Assembly (NCBI RefSeq): GCF_009811555.1
Contig: NZ_BLIN01000003.1
Span: 558,001 to 622,000 of the forward strand
Reading direction: 5' to 3'
Origin: Streptomyces caniferus
GTDB taxonomy: Bacteria > Actinomycetota > Actinomycetes > Streptomycetales > Streptomycetaceae
Length of the DNA stretch: 64,000 bases
Part shown: positions 54,977 through 62,538 of the stretch, in pieces
Numbering within the stretch: the first letter of the stretch is position 1
Layout of the letters: each line of letters begins with the position of its first letter
The notes under the pieces: model-generated
What the model was told of the DNA's origin: nothing
Database searches by the model: none
The model's input: only the letters and a program-made list of their open reading frames with translations
Translations under genes and position numbers: made by a program

Positions 54977-55294
54977 ATGCCCCTACCGTTCGACGTACTC
55001 GCGGAGCCGAGTCGACGCAGGATCCTCGACCTGCTCCTGGAGCGCCCACGGCTGGTCGGCGAGCTCACCGAGCAGCTCGGGCTGAGCCAGCCCGGCACCT
55101 CCAAGCATCTGCGGGTGCTGCGCGAGGCCGGCCTGGTCCGGGTCCGGCAGGACGCCCAGCGTCGCTGGTACGAGCTCCGGCCCGAGCCCCTCGCCGAGCT
55201 GGACGCCTGGCTCGCGCACTACCGGCATCTGTGGACCGGGAGCCTCGACGCCCTGGAACGGCATCTCGACGCCATGGAGGACGACCCCCGATGA
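54977..55294 (+). CDS. ArsR-family regulator
   Basis: 105 residues. The winged HTH reads VLAEPSRRRILDLLLERPRL, then GELTEQLGLSQPGTSKHLRV and LREAGLVRVRQDAQRRWYEL. The metal-binding ELCVCDL-type motif of classical ArsR is absent, so it is of the SRPBCC-linked group that pairs with AHSA1 proteins. Coupled to the next gene by a 4-base overlap. Confidence 0.92.
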   Translation: MPLPFDVLAEPSRRRILDLLLERPRLVGELTEQLGLSQPGTSKHLRVLREAGLVRVRQDAQRRWYELRPEPLAELDAWLAHYRHLWTGSLDALERHLDAMEDDPR

Positions 55295-56142
55295 ACCCGC
55301 ACTCCGACCACCTCACCACCACTCCCGACGGCCGGAACGCGCTGCGCATGGAGCGCAGGCTCGCCCATCCGCCCGCGAAGGTCTGGTCGGCGATCACCGA
55401 CCCGGCACACATCGGGCAGTGGTTCCCCTCCGAGGTCACCGTGGAGCTCCGGCCCGGCGGGGCGATGACCTTCGCCATGCCCGGCGTGACCGATATCGCC
55501 ATGACCGGGACGGTCACCGACGCCGAGGAGCCCCGGCTGTTCGCCTTCACCTGGGGCGAGGACCACCTGCGCTGGGAGATCACGCCGGACGGCGACGGGT
55601 CGCTGCTGACCTTGGTGCACACCTTCGGCGACCGCTTCGGCGGCGCGAGCTTCGCCTCCGGCTGGCATCTGTGCCTCACCGCGCTCTCGCAGCTGCTCGA
55701 CGGCGCGCCGACGGACGTGGCACGCGACACAGGAGAGCTGCACGAGGCGTATGTGGAGCAGTTCGATCTCGGGCAGGGCGTGGTCGAGGACACCCCGGAA
55801 GGCCCGCGGGTCCGCTTCGAGCGTCAGCTCGTACGGCCCGCCGAGGCCGTCTGGGCGGCGCTGGCCTCGGGGGACGAGCCCGCGGAGGGCGCGCCGGCGC
55901 CGGCCGGCTTCACCGCACGGGAGACGCCGGCCGGTCCCGTCACCGAGGTACGGGCACCCATGACGCTCGCCTACCGCTGGCATCCGGAAGGCACGGTCCG
56001 CTGGGAGCTGGGCAGGGGCACCGGCCATGGCGCCCGGCTCGTCCTCACCCAGACCGGCCCGCGGGATTTCGACGCGGACGCCGCACGGATTGCCTGGCAC
56101 GACCGCATCGAGCATCTCGCGGCGCATCTGCTGGAGAACTGA
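55291..56142 (+). CDS. SRPBCC (AHSA1-like) protein with two domains
   Basis: 283 residues. A first AHSA1 domain covers about 10-150, with RLAHPPAKVWSAITDPAHIG and QWFPSEV, and a second, weaker one covers about 165-280, beginning RFERQLVRPAEAVWAALASG. This gives a tandem domain. SRPBCC proteins bind hydrophobic ligands; with an ArsR partner they form frequent two-gene units of unknown role. A perfect hairpin follows. Confidence 0.87.
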   Translation: MNPHSDHLTTTPDGRNALRMERRLAHPPAKVWSAITDPAHIGQWFPSEVTVELRPGGAMTFAMPGVTDIAMTGTVTDAEEPRLFAFTWGEDHLRWEITPDGDGSLLTLVHTFGDRFGGASFASGWHLCLTALSQLLDGAPTDVARDTGELHEAYVEQFDLGQGVVEDTPEGPRVRFERQLVRPAEAVWAALASGDEPAEGAPAPAGFTARETPAGPVTEVRAPMTLAYRWHPEGTVRWELGRGTGHGARLVLTQTGPRDFDADAARIAWHDRIEHLAAHLLEN

Positions 56143-56168
56143 AAGACCGCGGTCACCCCTCCCCCGCA

Positions 56169-56203
56169 CTCGCGCCCCCTATGGACTCCATAGGGGGCGC
56201 GAG
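56169..56203 (+). terminator. Strong hairpin after the SRPBCC gene
   Basis: Perfect 16-bp arms at 56169-56184 and 56188-56203 with a 3-base loop, followed by a short TTT. Confidence 0.85.
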
Positions 56204-56259
56204 CGTTTATGGCGACCCTCGCGCCAGGCCCCTCCGGCACCCCCGAATTGCCTCTTCCT

Positions 56260-56611
56260 CGGTGTGAGCCAGGCAACTTCAGAGGGCCGCGGAAGGGTCA
56301 TCCAGGCCGGCGCCGGGTGATGCCCGGCACGCGACGTACGTCACGTACGAGCCGGCGTAGTCGAAGCCTTTCCCCGCACTGAGCGCACAACGCGGCATTT
56401 ACAACGGACATCTCGCGCCATCTCACGAAGATAGGTAGTACAAGGCACCTTTGCCTGCATCCAGGGCGCTCGCTAACCATGTTCGGCGTAGCACCGAGAA
56501 CGAGCCTGCGATCTCAGCCAGAGCGGCGAACGCGGCCACCGACCCTCGGTCTCACGCGCCAACCGAAGGCCGCCTCCCCCGCCACCAAGCCCTGGAAGAG
56601 GTCACACTCAC
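56260..56611 (+). promoter_or_regulatory. Long leader module of the first SLT gene
   Basis: Starts with the 20-mer CGGTGTGAGCCAGGCAACTT (56260-56279). A hairpin-like GCCGGGTGATGCCCGGC precedes the Crp-like palindrome GCGACGTACGTCAC (56331-56344), which fits GTG-N6-GNCAC with one change. The 13-mer ATCTCACGAAGAT lies at 56420-56432. The SLT ATG is at 56612. The same elements occur in the same order before the second SLT gene. No known riboswitch family was recognised. Confidence 0.6.
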
Positions 56612-57313
56612 ATGCCTAACTTCACCCTGCCCCGCCCCGCCCACATCACCCGCGCACACAAGGTTTCCGCGGCGCTGGTGGCCACCGCCAGCTGCGCGGC
56701 CGCCCTGGCGTTCACCGCGGCGCCGAGCGAGGCCGAGACCACCACCGCCGCCGCCCCGGCCGCGGTCAAGCCCGTCAGCGCCAACGGCCTCCCGCTCACC
56801 GCGAAGGACCGCGCCGACGACGGCAAGAAGCAGCTGGCCTCGTCCGTCGCCGCCGGCCTCAAGGTCACCGCGGTCGAGAAGCAGGGCCACGTCGCCAAGC
56901 AGGCCGCCAACCGGTCCGCCGAGCGCAAGGTCATAGCCACGCCCAAGGCCGCCGCCCCCAAGGCAGCGCCGAAGGCCGCCCCCAAGCGCTTCGCGAACAA
57001 CCTCGACGGCTGGATCCGCGAGTCCCTGAGCATCATGAAGGCCAAGGGCATCCCCGGCTCGTACGAGGGCCTGCACCGCAACATCATGCGGGAGTCCAGC
57101 GGTAACCCCAACGCCGTCAACGACTGGGACATCAACGCCATCAACGGCGTGCCCTCCAAGGGCCTGCTCCAGGTGATCCAGCCCACCTTCGACACCTACC
57201 ACGTGTCGGGTACGCCCAAGAAGCTCACCGACCCGATCGCCAACATCACCGCCGCCGCCAACTACGCGGCCCACCGGTACGGCTCGATCGACAACGTCAA
57301 CTCGGCCTACTGA
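56612..57313 (+). CDS. Secreted SLT-type transglycosylase, copy 1
   Basis: 233 residues. Signal peptide of about 41 residues (end PSEA), a variable linker with Lys/Ala/Pro repeats (111-125), then a transglycosylase SLT domain (about 129-233). The catalytic Glu is Glu161 in NIMRESSGNPNAVN, followed by GVPSKGLLQVIQPTFDTY. It cuts peptidoglycan glycan strands outside the cell. The domain is close to that of the second copy, while linkers differ, so the pair arose by tandem duplication. The ATG follows GGAAGAGG. Confidence 0.92.
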   Translation: MPNFTLPRPAHITRAHKVSAALVATASCAAALAFTAAPSEAETTTAAAPAAVKPVSANGLPLTAKDRADDGKKQLASSVAAGLKVTAVEKQGHVAKQAANRSAERKVIATPKAAAPKAAPKAAPKRFANNLDGWIRESLSIMKAKGIPGSYEGLHRNIMRESSGNPNAVNDWDINAINGVPSKGLLQVIQPTFDTYHVSGTPKKLTDPIANITAAANYAAHRYGSIDNVNSAY

Positions 57314-57358
57314 GCCGGAGGGACGCGACCGTGAGGACGGTCGGAGCAGTCTGATACG

Positions 57359-57433
57359 GGTGCCGCCGAGCGGCACCAGGCATGGCAACGGCAGTGGCCC
57401 TGCCCGCATCGCGCGGGTGGGGCCATTGCCGTT
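57359..57433. terminator. Two hairpins between convergent genes
   Basis: A small hairpin (GGTGCCGC/GCGGCACC, 57359-57377) is followed by a larger one whose outer arms are 57387-57400 and 57420-57433 with one mismatch. They lie between the first SLT gene and the small secreted-protein gene on the other strand. Confidence 0.75.
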
Positions 57434-57455
57434 TCCCGTGCCCGGCGCCGCGCGT

Positions 57456-57671
57456 TCAGAAGCGGTCGCGGCGCACCGTGGCGCCGCCGAAGACGGTGTC
57501 GAGAATCTGGCCGGCGATACGAAGTCCCTCCCGTTCCCTGGGGGTGAGCGGGTGCTGGCGGTGCCAGCCGCTCTGATGGTGGCCGTCGGCGGGCGCGGCG
57601 GCGGCGACGCCCGTGGCGAGGAATCCGGAGACCAGAAGGCCGGTGAGAACGACGGCAAGACGACGGAGCAT
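57456..57671 (-). CDS. Small secreted protein
   Basis: 71 residues beginning MLRRLAVVLTGLLVSGFLAT, a signal peptide with an AAA cleavage site near residue 25. The mature ~46 residues contain three His near GHHQSGWHRQHP and the helix LTPREREGLRIAGQILDTVF. AGGGAC precedes the ATG; a GTG two codons upstream is possible. No family is recognised. Confidence 0.6.
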   Translation of the reverse strand: MLRRLAVVLTGLLVSGFLATGVAAAAPADGHHQSGWHRQHPLTPREREGLRIAGQILDTVFGGATVRRDRF

Positions 57672-58024
57672 GAGCACGTCCCTACGAAGAGTGATGACTG
57701 TGTGCGGTGCCACCTTCCGGGAGCCGACTGCCCGTAGTCATGCGACAGCTCCGGGTGCTGCTGCGAACGGACCAGCAGCACCGCCGTATCGCCGTATCAC
57801 GGCCGCACCGACGGCCCATCCGGCCCAGGGCCTTCCCCGGGCCGCACCTCAGTGGTGCCGACCCCCGCCCCCGCTCGTGAATCAGCGCACAATTGCCGCC
57901 CTATTGGATCCCGGACACCGTGTCCCGCACCACATTTGAGGATTTCCCGGCCCGTTCGCCGGGAAGTTGCCCGGATGAATCTGCTGCCGTTCGCGCTTCG
58001 GACCGTCGCGAGGACCGCTAATTC
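57672..58024. other. Intergenic region before the second leader
   Basis: About 350 bases that hold the promoter of the small secreted protein. No gene or repeat was found. Confidence 0.4.
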
Positions 58025-58384
58025 CGGTGTGAGCCAGGCAACTTATACGGGCCGCCGAACGGCCTTTGCGGGCGCTCCCGGGTGACTCGGGGCACGCGAC
58101 GTACGTCACTTACGAGACTGCCTAGTTGTTTTCCATGCGGCCATTCCGGGCCAACGCCGCCAGAAACGCATATCACTTCAGGGATACGGGTCTATCTCAC
58201 GAAGATGAGTAGTACCGAGCAACATTGCCTCGATTCGGGACCGGCGTTAACCATGGATTCCGACGCACTGAGAGCGAGTTTGCGCATCACGCCGCACGGC
58301 GATCGCGACAAAGACCTCCGGTGCGGAACGCGCCGCCAAAAAGGCCGCCTCCCCGTCCCCAGTACCTGGAAGAGGTCAATCTGC
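58025..58384 (+). promoter_or_regulatory. Long leader module of the second SLT gene
   Basis: The same 20-mer occurs at 58025-58044, the 19-mer around the Crp-like site GCGACGTACGTCAC at 58091-58109, and the 13-mer at 58194-58206. The distance from the 20-mer to the Crp-like site is identical to that in the first copy (70 bases), and the distance from the 13-mer to the ATG differs by one base. Sequence between the boxes has diverged. Confidence 0.6.
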
Positions 58385-59029
58385 ATGCCTAGCTTCACCC
58401 TGCCCCGTATTGCCCGCATCACCCGCACCCACAAGATCGCCGTGGCCGTCCTGGCCGCCGCGGGTGCCACCTCGGGCCTGGCCGTCACCTCGGCTCCGGA
58501 CACCGCCCAGGCGGCGTCCGCGCACGCCCCGGCCGCGGTCAAGCCCGTCGATGCGAAGGGACAGCCCGGCAAGGCCGACGACGCCAAGACCGGCCGTGCC
58601 GTGACCGCCTCGGTCGCCGGCCACACCAAGGTCGCCGACGTCGCCAAGCAGCACAGCACCCAGCAGGCCGCCAGCCGCTCCGCCGAGCGCACCGGCGTCA
58701 AGGACTACTCGAACAACCTGGACGGCTGGATCCGCCAGTCCCTGGACATCATGAAGGCCAAGGGCATCCCCGGCTCCTACGAGGGTCTGCACCGCAACAT
58801 CATGCGGGAGTCCGCCGGTAACCCCAACGCCGTCAACAACTGGGACGTCAACGCCGTCAACGGTGTGCCCTCCAAGGGCCTGCTGCAGGTGATCCAGCCC
58901 ACCTTCGACAGCTACCACGTGTCGGGTACGCCCAAGAATCTCACCGACCCGGTCGCCAACATCACCGCCGCGGCCAACTACGCGGCCGACAAGTACGGCT
59001 CGATCGACAAGGTCAACTCGGCCTACTGA
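58385..59029 (+). CDS. Secreted SLT-type transglycosylase, copy 2
   Basis: 214 residues. A signal peptide runs to about residue 43 (TAQA), the linker lacks the Lys/Ala/Pro repeats of the first copy, and the SLT domain covers about 110-214. Catalytic Glu142 is in NIMRESAGNPNAVN. Start, signal peptide opening (MPSFTLPR) and end (VNSAY) match the first copy. Expected to be exported and to remodel peptidoglycan. Confidence 0.92.
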   Translation: MPSFTLPRIARITRTHKIAVAVLAAAGATSGLAVTSAPDTAQAASAHAPAAVKPVDAKGQPGKADDAKTGRAVTASVAGHTKVADVAKQHSTQQAASRSAERTGVKDYSNNLDGWIRQSLDIMKAKGIPGSYEGLHRNIMRESAGNPNAVNNWDVNAVNGVPSKGLLQVIQPTFDSYHVSGTPKNLTDPVANITAAANYAADKYGSIDKVNSAY

Positions 59030-59170
59030 GCCGATCTGCCGTCGCCGGCCCTCCCGGCCGGCCCAGCCCGATGAGGCCACGGGTATGACGGAGTGCACAA
59101 GCGAGTCGACAGGCTCTGCATAAGGCAGCTTGCGAAGCGGCGGAATGGCGCGTTCGCCGCTGCGCGGTGG

Positions 59171-59199
59171 AGCGGGTCCCGGCGGTGCCGGGGCCCGCT
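59171..59199 (+). terminator. Hairpin after the second SLT gene
   Basis: 13-base arms at 59171-59183 and 59187-59199 with one G-U-compatible mismatch and a 3-base loop. The remaining ~200 bases up to the GH25 gene hold nothing recognisable. Confidence 0.65.
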
Positions 59200-59406
59200 T
59201 CGCTCTGTCGTGCGACCCCGGCCACCGGCCTGGGCGCGCGGGTGACCGCCTCCGGCGGCCAGATGGGTGAGATGGAGGGCCGGTCGGCGGACTGACGGCC
59301 TGTTGGGTCATAGAGTCAGGCAGTTCTGCGTATAAGTCTCTTATCGGCAGGATTATGCTCAAAAGCTGCCGAACCTGACTCAACCGAAGGCCTTCGGAGG
59401 CATGCG

Positions 59407-60273
59407 ATGCCCTTGCGCAGATCCGGTCCGGCCCGCCGTACAGTCCCTCTTGCGGCCGGAACTCTCGTCTCTCTTCTCTCCGTGCTCGCTCTGCCCCTCG
59501 CGCTGCCCGGCTCCGCCACGGCGTCAGACGCCGAGAAGAGACCCTTCCACCCCGAACAGGACTGGATGGGTTCCACCATCGCGGCCCACGAGGGCACCAT
59601 CCGGGCAGGGGCAGGCGGTCTCGCGCCGCAGGCGTCGTCCAGAAGGGCCGTTTCCGGCGTCGACGTCTCCAGCCACAACGGCAAGGTCCGCTGGAAGTCG
59701 CTGCACAAGTCCGGGGTGCGTTTCGCGTATGTCAAGGCCAGCGAGGGGACCAGCTACACGAACCCGTACTTCGCGCAGCAGTACAGGGGCTCCTACTCCT
59801 CCGGCATGATCCACGGCGCGTACCACTTCGCGCTGCCCGACCACTCCAGTGGCAGGTCCCAGGCGGAATTCTTCGCCGACCACGGGGGCGACTGGTCAAG
59901 GGACGGCAGGACGCTGCCCGGCGCGCTCGACATGGAGTACAACCCCTACGGCGCGACCTGCTACGGGAAGAGCCACAAGGCGATGGTCCACTGGATCCGC
60001 GACTTCGTGCGCACCTACCGGGAGGAGACCGGCCGCTACCCGGTCATCTACACCTCCACCAACTGGTGGAGGCGGTGCACCGGCAACTCCGGCAAGTTCG
60101 GCAGGACGACTCCACTGTGGATCCCGCGCTACGGCTCCTCCGTGGGCTCGCTGCCGCGCGGCTGGCAGTACCACAGCATCTGGCAGCACACCTCCTCGGG
60201 CCACACGGTCGGTGACCGCAACCGCTTCAACGGCACGTACACCCGCCTCAAGGTCCTCGCGAACGGCGGCTGA
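59407..60273 (+). CDS. Secreted GH25 muramidase
   Basis: 288 residues. A signal peptide of about 40 residues precedes a ~45-residue propeptide-like segment and the GH25 (Chalaropsis-type) domain (about 83-288). Catalytic acids are Asp86 in GVDVSSHNG and the Asp175/Glu177 pair in ALDMEYN. The enzyme cleaves beta-1,4 bonds in peptidoglycan. It sits downstream of the two SLT genes but has its own promoter region; it is one of three muralytic enzymes in 4 kb. Confidence 0.95.
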   Translation: MPLRRSGPARRTVPLAAGTLVSLLSVLALPLALPGSATASDAEKRPFHPEQDWMGSTIAAHEGTIRAGAGGLAPQASSRRAVSGVDVSSHNGKVRWKSLHKSGVRFAYVKASEGTSYTNPYFAQQYRGSYSSGMIHGAYHFALPDHSSGRSQAEFFADHGGDWSRDGRTLPGALDMEYNPYGATCYGKSHKAMVHWIRDFVRTYREETGRYPVIYTSTNWWRRCTGNSGKFGRTTPLWIPRYGSSVGSLPRGWQYHSIWQHTSSGHTVGDRNRFNGTYTRLKVLANGG

Positions 60274-60300
60274 TCCCCCGCGCGCCTTCGTCCCCCCTCC

Positions 60301-60341
60301 CGGCCGGTCCCCGGCGCCCCTCCGGCGCCGGGGACCGGCCG
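60301..60341 (+). terminator. Strong hairpin after the GH25 gene
   Basis: Perfect 18-bp arms at 60301-60318 and 60324-60341 with a 5-base loop, 27 bases past the stop. Confidence 0.85.
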
Positions 60342-60498
60342 TTGTCCTGCCCCGTCCGCCGGCCGCCGGGGCATCGCTTTTTCGACAACTCCGTTCGAAC
60401 AAAAGTGAATTCACTTCCGCGGTACAACCATCCACGGCCGACCGCTGTCCAACACTGCGAATGACCACGCGACGCACTCCACCGACGGGGGTATTCCG

Positions 60499-60948
60499 AT
60501 GAAGCGTTCACGTGCCATCGCAGGATCCACAGTGCTGGCCGTGGCGAGTATCGCCACGATGACAGCGGCCACCACCGCGACCGCGGCCACGAAGGCCGCC
60601 GCCTACAACGGAGCCTGCGGAAGCGGCTACAGCGTAGTGAATTCCGTACCGGTCACCGGAAAGGGGACCGTGTACCTGACGTACAGCGCAAGGACCGGAA
60701 AGAACTGCGTCGTGACGGTGCGGAACAGCCCCGGTAAGCCGGTGTACATGTACACGTATCTCACGGCCACCGACGGCAGTTCCGACTGGGTTTACGACAG
60801 CGGGCAGTACACCTCTTACGCCGGTCCCGTCTATCTGCCCGCGAAGGGCATCTGCGTCGACTGGGGCGGCTCGATCGAGTCGGTCAGCGTCAGCGTTTCC
60901 GGCTCCAACTGCGGCCGGATGGCCGCCGGTGTCGTCCGGCACCACTGA
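60499..60948 (+). CDS. Secreted SapA-like spore-associated protein
   Basis: 149 residues. Signal peptide to about residue 30 (ATA). The mature part reads AAYNGACGSGYSVVNSVPV, then TVYLTYSARTGKNCVVTVRN and YTSYAGPVYLPAKGICVDWG, with four Cys. This fits my memory of Streptomyces spore-associated protein A, a coat protein made late in sporulation. The ATG has a weak ribosome binding site. The preceding region is relatively AT-rich and probably contains the promoter. Confidence 0.8.
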   Translation: MKRSRAIAGSTVLAVASIATMTAATTATAATKAAAYNGACGSGYSVVNSVPVTGKGTVYLTYSARTGKNCVVTVRNSPGKPVYMYTYLTATDGSSDWVYDSGQYTSYAGPVYLPAKGICVDWGGSIESVSVSVSGSNCGRMAAGVVRHH

Positions 60949-60960
60949 GCCACCCATGAC

Positions 60961-60997
60961 GGCGGGTTTCCGGGCAGCGCGCGCCCGGAAACCCGCC
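60961..60997. terminator. Bidirectional hairpin between SapA-like and oxidoreductase genes
   Basis: Perfect 15-bp arms at 60961-60975 and 60983-60997 with a 7-base loop, between convergent genes. Confidence 0.8.
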
Positions 60998-61025
60998 GTT
61001 GACGCTGCCGGGCGGATGCTCCCGG

Positions 61026-62468
61026 TCAGGATCTGCCCAGCGCCCGCAGCGCGGACCGTGCCGCGTTGTGGCCGCTCATCCCGTGGGCGCCGGCTCCCGG
61101 CGGGGTGGCCGCCGAGCAGAGGAAGACGCCGGGGACCCCGGTGCGGTACGGGTCGAGGGCGATCCGGGGGCGCATCGTGAGCTGCCGCGGGGTGTTCGCG
61201 CCGCCGATGATGTCGCCGCCGACGAAATTGGCGTTGCCCCGCTCCAGATCGGCGGTCGAGGTCGCGCTGGCGGCGATGATGCGCTCCCGTGTCCCGGGCG
61301 CGAAGCGCTCGAACTGCGCCAGCATCGCGGCGGTGGCGTCGCCGGTGTAGCCGTGCGGCACATGTGCGTACGCGGAGACGGGGTGGAGGTCGCCCGCCGA
61401 GCGGCCGGGGTCCGCGAGGTACTGCTGGGAGACCAGGAGGAACGGCCGCGCCGGCATCCGCCCGAAGTGGACCTCCCGCTCCGCATGGGCGATCTGCTCG
61501 AAGCTGCCGCCGAGGTGCACCGTCCCGGCCCGCCGACAGGCCTCGGCGCGCCAGGGCACCCCGCCCTCGACCGTCAGATCGAGCTTGAAGGCGCCGGGGC
61601 CGGACCGGTAGCGGCGGTAGGCCCGGCGTACCCGCGGCGGCAGCCGGTCGCCGAGCAGCGTTGCCGCGGCGGCCGGGGCCAGATCGAGCAACACCGTTGC
61701 ACAGGGTGGCAGTTCATCGAGTGAACGGATGCGTACGCCGGTCTCGATCCGGCCGCCCGCCTCGGTGAGCAGCGCGGCCAGCGCGGTGGCGATGGCACCG
61801 GAGCCGCCCTTGGCCACCGGCCAGCCGTACCGGTGGCCGGCCGCGATGATCATGAGTCCCACGGAGGCGCCGAGCGGCTGGTGCAACGGGCCGAAGAGGT
61901 GGGCCGCCGCGCCGCCGAAGAGGCCGCGGCCCGCCTCGGTACGGAAGCGGCGGGCGACCAGGGTGGCCGGCTGCAGGGCGTGCAGCCCGAAGCGGGCGAG
62001 CCGCAGCGGGTGCCGGGGCCCCTTGAGGAGCGGCCGCATGACCGCGTCGGTCAGCGCCTCCGCATCGGCGGCCAGCGGCCCGAACAGCCGCCGCCAGGCG
62101 GGGCCGTCGGCTCCGAGTCCTTCGGCGGTCCGCGCGACCGACCGGTACAGCGCTCCGGCGCCGCCGGAGTCCACCGGGTGCGCCAGGTCGATCTCGGGCC
62201 AGAGCCACTCCAGCCCGTACGACGCGAGATCGAGCGTGCGCAAATAGGGGGAGCCGGCGCCCATCACATGCGTCGAGGAGCAGTGGTCGAACAGCACGCC
62301 GGGGACGGACAGTTCGCCGCTGCGGACCCCACCGCCGATCTCATCGGCCGCCTCGAACACCGTCACCTGCAGCCCGCCGCGGGCCAGGGTGACCGCCGCG
62401 GCCAGCCCGTTCGGCCCCGCCCCCACCACCACTGCCCGCTCCCGCGCGGGCCCGGCCCGCTCCGTCAT
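61026..62468 (-). CDS. Phytoene dehydrogenase-like FAD oxidoreductase
   Basis: 480 residues. The FAD-binding motif VVVGAGPNGLAAAVTLARGG is near the N terminus, followed by VFEAADEIGGGVRS, and a C-terminal GVFLCSAATPPGAGAHGMSG provides the closing FAD contact. This is the NAD(P)/FAD-dependent oxidoreductase group related to CrtI; no carotenoid gene is nearby, so the substrate is unknown. The start MTERAGPARERAVVV is preferred to a much longer open frame. It follows the NAD-binding gene by 70 bases on the same strand. Confidence 0.85.
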   Translation of the reverse strand: MTERAGPARERAVVVGAGPNGLAAAVTLARGGLQVTVFEAADEIGGGVRSGELSVPGVLFDHCSSTHVMGAGSPYLRTLDLASYGLEWLWPEIDLAHPVDSGGAGALYRSVARTAEGLGADGPAWRRLFGPLAADAEALTDAVMRPLLKGPRHPLRLARFGLHALQPATLVARRFRTEAGRGLFGGAAAHLFGPLHQPLGASVGLMIIAAGHRYGWPVAKGGSGAIATALAALLTEAGGRIETGVRIRSLDELPPCATVLLDLAPAAAATLLGDRLPPRVRRAYRRYRSGPGAFKLDLTVEGGVPWRAEACRRAGTVHLGGSFEQIAHAEREVHFGRMPARPFLLVSQQYLADPGRSAGDLHPVSAYAHVPHGYTGDATAAMLAQFERFAPGTRERIIAASATSTADLERGNANFVGGDIIGGANTPRQLTMRPRIALDPYRTGVPGVFLCSAATPPGAGAHGMSGHNAARSALRALGRS

Positions 62469-62538
62469 GGCACCAGCATGCCCAGGGTCCCGGAATCCGG
62501 CGGGAGCGGCCGCGGATTCCGCGCCGTCCTCGGGGCGT

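Noticed and set aside
56344..56611. c-di-AMP (ydaO) riboswitch in the leader of the first SLT gene
   Set aside because: Such riboswitches precede rpf and other muralytic genes in Streptomyces, so I looked for the GGGTGAATC and CAGCTAACC-type blocks. Only a GCTAACC is present and the other blocks are missing, so the call was not made.
61026..62468. Carotenoid biosynthesis gene crtI
   Set aside because: The protein belongs to the broad phytoene-dehydrogenase-like group, but no crtB, crtE or lycopene cyclase is nearby and the closing motifs are those of general FAD oxidoreductases.
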